Source of the DNA: an uncultured bacterium
GTDB taxonomy: Bacteria > Verrucomicrobiota > Kiritimatiellia > RFP12 > UBA1067
Length of the DNA stretch: 7,889 nt
Assembly: GCA_902779075.1 (NCBI GenBank)
Contig: CACZAK010000311.1
Span: 1-7,889 of the forward strand
Direction of reading: 5' to 3'
Position 1 is the stretch's first letter; each line of letters starts with the position of its first letter. Under the pieces are notes generated by a model. The model was given only the letters and a program-made list of their open reading frames with translations, did not search any database and was not told the origin of the DNA. Position numbers and translations under genes: made by a program. Below, in pieces: positions 6,601-7,889 of the stretch.

Positions 6601-7889
6601 TGGAAACGTCGAGGATGATCTTCGAGTCCGTGCCGAATGTCAGCGCCCCGCCCACGTTCACGGCGTAGAGCGGCACGGTGAGCTGCAAGCCTTCGCCGAT
6701 CTCCAGCGCCTGCGGCGCGAACCGCGAATCGGCCGCACTATGGAGAGCCGCCGTCCCGGCGGCTGCGCTGCTCGCAAGCACAAGTTTCTTCGGCGTGACA
6801 AAGGTATCGTTGGTAAGCTCCACGCCGTCGGCGAGCGTCACCGCCACATCGACCTCAGTATCTTCGAGCGTGGGGTAGATCGTGGTGCGCGTGGTGTTAG
6901 CCCACGCCTCGTTCGTCGTATCCCATTCTCTCACCGTCCACGAGGCGAGGCCGCCCGCCCACGTGCCGTTCGCCGAGACCGTGCGCACAAGGTTCGTCGC
7001 GTCTAAAGGCGGCAGGCATGGCACGTTGTTCGTGAGCCACTGGATCTGCTCCGGCGAAAGCGAGTGGTTGAACAGCGCCACTTCGTCAACGAACACACCG
7101 GAGTTGACCATGCCAGCGGTTCTAGGAGACAACCGCCAAGTCCCGTCCGCCTCATTGCTTTGCCGCCCTGCCAGCATTGCATTCACTACGTGCGACGGAT
7201 CAGGCGTTATACCGTATGTAGCGCTTCCCTTCAGAACACCGTCCATATAATAGTCGATCTTCTGCTCCGCGTCGTTCCACACGGCGCAATAATGCTGCCA
7301 ATTATCCGACTTGCGGGCAAATGGGCCAACTGACGGAGAGCCTCCATAAAAATAAAGGCCCGCAGGGTTGGCATCATTGAATTCGTACCGTATGTACCGC
7401 CCACCAACTCCGAATGTGAAACAATCCGACCATTGGTTAGGCTTCGCATTGCCGCGCATCCATAAGGAAAACGTGAAGCCGGAACCAACAGTCGCGCCGA
7501 GACCCGCGCCAGAGTATATACGCCATGTCGCCCTGGTTCCTGCGTTCATTGCGTAGGCCGTGCCGAGAGCGGCGTTTGCTGTTGGCGCGGTGATATAGCC
7601 CGTCGTGTTTACGCCAGGATTATTCTCCTTCTCGTCGCCCCAGAGGAAAGCGACCGCCGTACCTGTGCCGGAGTTGACCTTGGCGGTCGCGCCGAAGGTC
7701 GCGTTCGTCGTGTCGAAGTGCCAGCAGTAGGGCATTTCGCGTCCGGGACCGGCGACGGGCTGGGCGGGCTTGTATTTCGCGAGCCACTTCACCTGCTCGT
7801 CCGTCGCGGGATAGTCGAAGAGCGCAAGCTCGTCGAGGCAGGTGCCGCCCGTGTTGGTGGCGCGGTCGGCGCCGTCGTAGAGCTGCCGC
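3617..7889 (-). CDS. Giant surface protein with LamG-like domains and two PATR cassettes, 5' end outside window
   Basis: The frame is open to the window edge; 1423 residues are visible and no start is in view. A GTG at 7792 lies inside a conserved LamG end and is not a start. Numbered from the first complete codon (7888): residues 1-~40 end a first LamG-like domain (CLDELALFDYPATDEQVKWL); ~52-290 are a complete second one (PYCWHFDTTNATFG, FTFSLWMRGNAKPNQW, WQHYCAVWNDAEQKIDYYMDG, VDEVALFNHSLSPEQIQWL); ~300-485 are a beta-rich linker; ~487-952 and ~959-1423 are two cassettes, each with a PATR repeat (LVKDGEGTFV...YVGG; FVKSGAGTFV...YTGGTLVAEGTA). The protein ends GLYITRGIMILVR. LamG-like folds usually bind glycans or proteins and PATR repeats usually build exported beta-helical stalks, so I infer a cell-surface or secreted adhesin or substrate-binding protein. 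No catalytic domain is visible; one could lie upstream. It is the upstream neighbour of the phosphodiesterase on the same strand and shares its cassette and tail. Confidence 0.9.
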   Translation of the reverse strand, partial: RQLYDGADRATNTGGTCLDELALFDYPATDEQVKWLAKYKPAQPVAGPGREMPYCWHFDTTNATFGATAKVNSGTGTAVAFLWGDEKENNPGVNTTGYITAPTANAALGTAYAMNAGTRATWRIYSGAGLGATVGSGFTFSLWMRGNAKPNQWSDCFTFGVGGRYIRYEFNDANPAGLYFYGGSPSVGPFARKSDNWQHYCAVWNDAEQKIDYYMDGVLKGSATYGITPDPSHVVNAMLAGRQSNEADGTWRLSPRTAGMVNSGVFVDEVALFNHSLSPEQIQWLTNNVPCLPPLDATNLVRTVSANGTWAGGLASWTVREWDTTNEAWANTTRTTIYPTLEDTEVDVAVTLADGVELTNDTFVTPKKLVLASSAAAGTAALHSAADSRFAPQALEIGEGLQLTVPLYAVNVGGALTFGTDSKIILDVSTYYDGGTTNALTVGSFVLPAGESDVLAHFATTNPLYTLSLSGDGKTVVVTAATIPVTATWTGEGDGVSLDSAANWDCRNSSGIRLNDALPCDRTRVYVCSGSAAMNAPVGTVVPWSYFSIEAANATLSDDVDWRGLAFPIPKGVTVNLNGHKLRMASFDGEGTITDTTTGGELHVDVASDETVENSSVAFAGQMKLVKDGEGTFVASKGGQTYVGGSVVSNGTVRLGINSYPVGPKDSLVTVCAGATFDHAVFSTSTCIYSYDLAGTLHAQSGAGANGYSDSYRILGSSFTLSGNATITGKWFYFGKPDKTTLALAMNGHTLTFALDDYIAVGEITVAEGDHGKMVFSGGFAEWLRGAGSATGLDVEVTGTAALKLGTGGNASFHDLTYSSERWKKNLVAAHLAIYGTYTAGSVRPPLMMQDGSTIDLSTIDGVFDTSGTSVTYVAALEYGIAGQVAFVDKASIALDMGDRAFDAGDCLLTWEAGTYPNAAFQFTLYTNGVAVADKSLVIKDNESEHGVYVKDAREPAYAKWVNGEWKYFSDRTHEYDGEWTQGITDTMQVLFSSVEEYNLICTTNFSPAPAAFVLTGFTGARNVTTDLTQFPFLFDEGAVLDVNGGHVKLPGSMAGSTTAFTVTNSAEQTGTLEVVVAEGTATNTKMALAGNLKFVKSGAGTFVSTLAQTYTGGTLVAEGTAQEPANSVTYSGEGDFTVYGTGAVTVESNATFMVQSSHTFTNDIVLAGGLLYGNLSGDVAMLTTVTADSQIMLLNGTDVNLHIGASGSHLDLDGHTLTFSGGTGSQYYYIDASLAGETGRFVFDSTVEYVGKLPADGNGVDIEINLRAHMFEPASVHDYKIAGSQTQWGTGTAYGLYVYGTFTPISTTFYGCTMMNGSTIDLSGKTGAWSIQSSIANAANSYGLTAAQQTARKTVSFADNATVKIKLGERKVKTGDKIVDWTDKTPANLATLRFTSADGEHFGLQKKDDGLYITRGIMILVR
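3620..3640 (-). other. C-terminal tail GIMILVR, candidate sorting signal
   Basis: The last seven residues before TAG are GIMILVR, matching GLMIIVK at the end of the phosphodiesterase: G, L/I, M, I, I/L, V, then one basic residue. It follows a GLYIT strand. There is no transmembrane-length helix, no cysteine and no aromatic C-terminus of the outer-membrane beta-barrel type. A role in sorting is inferred from conservation at two C-termini and absence from the internal cassette. Confidence 0.55.
3620..5014 (-). repeat. Beta cassette copy C (C-terminal cassette of the giant protein)
   Basis: About 465 residues begin with a degenerate entry module (AKWVNGEWKYF...YDGEWTQG in place of ATWTG...ANW). 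They pass through VLDVNGGHVKLPG, GTLEVVVAEGTA, the PATR repeat FVKSGAGTFV...YTGGTLVAEGTA, LDGHTLTFSGG and YVYGTFTPIS...NGSTIDLSGKTGAWS, and finish GLYITRGIMILVR. The segment NGSTIDLSGKTGAWS is nearly the same as NASTIDLSMKTGAWS in copy A, so C is closer to A at this end than to B. Confidence 0.75.
5033..6430 (-). repeat. Beta cassette copy B (internal cassette of the giant protein)
   Basis: About 466 residues run from ATWTGEGDG...AANWDC through DWRGL, VNLNGHKLRMASF, the PATR repeat LVKDGEGTFV...YVGGSVVSNGTVRLG, MNGHTLTFALDD, IYGTYTAG...QDGSTIDLS, and end EHGVYVK. It aligns motif by motif with copy A. Unlike A and C it does not end with the hydrophobic-basic tail; after GVYVK it continues into DAREPAYAKWV and copy C. 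Confidence 0.75.
7019..7735 (-). other. Second LamG/concanavalin-like domain of the giant protein
   Basis: About 239 residues show the hallmarks of the LamG/jellyroll fold as found in Verrucomicrobiota proteins: FTFSLWMRG, an aromatic-rich sheet (YEFND...GLYFYGG), WQHYCAVW, IDYYMDGVLKGS, and the closing VDEVALFNHSLSPEQIQWL. The end of a first copy (CLDELALFDYPATDEQVKWL) lies immediately upstream at about 7769-7840, so the domain is at least duplicated. Part of the domain coding sequence (7321-7380) is about 52% GC by hand count, against about 68% at 5581-5640 in the same gene. Confidence 0.75.

Noticed and set aside
4280..7006. Long plus-strand open frames of 383 and 519 codons opposite the giant gene
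   Set aside because: They lie exactly codon-on-codon antisense to the giant gene. The plus frame stays open because that gene rarely uses TTA, CTA or TCA codons. The translations are Arg/His/Val-rich with no recognisable domain.
3617..7792. GTG at 7792 as the start of the giant protein
   Set aside because: The frame is open upstream to the window edge and encodes the end of a LamG-like domain (CLDELALFDYPATDEQ) that continues straight through this codon.

Overview
The window is GC-rich and all its well-supported genes lie on the minus strand. Two very large exported, repeat-rich proteins dominate it. The style suggests an anaerobic, often gut-associated Verrucomicrobiota/Kiritimatiellae-type bacterium: LamG-like domains joined to autotransporter-associated beta-strand (PATR) repeats, intergenic palindromes whose translation reads REGRAPSRP, and proteins ending in a short hydrophobic-basic tail. 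This taxonomic guess rests on pattern recognition, not on a marker gene.

Layout, in the direction of transcription (high to low coordinates). (1) 7889-3617: the 3' part of a giant surface protein whose start lies outside the window. At least 1423 residues are visible: the end of one LamG-like domain, a complete second LamG-like domain, a linker, and two roughly 465-residue beta-rich cassettes that each contain a PATR repeat. (2) 3612-3402: a small broken reading frame. Its Shine-Dalgarno overlaps the stop of the giant gene. The first ~30 codons look like the N-terminus of a pectate-lyase-like (right-handed beta-helix) protein, and the rest reads well only in another frame. It is called a gene remnant. 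(3) 3404-3335: two tandem copies of a palindromic 31-bp repeat, the nearer copy supplying the remnant's stop codon. (4) 3334-3275: an A/C-rich leader with a Shine-Dalgarno. (5) 3274-113: a 1053-residue exported alkaline-phosphatase-superfamily enzyme of the phosphodiesterase/nucleotide pyrophosphatase type, followed by a LamG-like domain and one more copy of the PATR cassette. (6) 112-1: a short AT-richer convergent intergenic stretch with a doubtful 22-codon plus-strand frame.

The most interesting point is that three copies of the same cassette occur in two proteins, and only the two copies at a true C-terminus carry the tail G-[LI]-M-I-[IL]-V-[KR] immediately before the stop codon. The internal copy aligns up to that point and then runs on with unrelated residues. 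Neither protein has a recognisable autotransporter beta-barrel, LPXTG, PEP-CTERM or type IX C-terminal domain. The tail is therefore a candidate sorting or anchoring signal for an export route not evident here. The likely shared role is attachment to, and processing of, an extracellular polymer: the LamG-like domains would bind, the phosphodiesterase would cleave, and the PATR cassettes would form the surface stalk.
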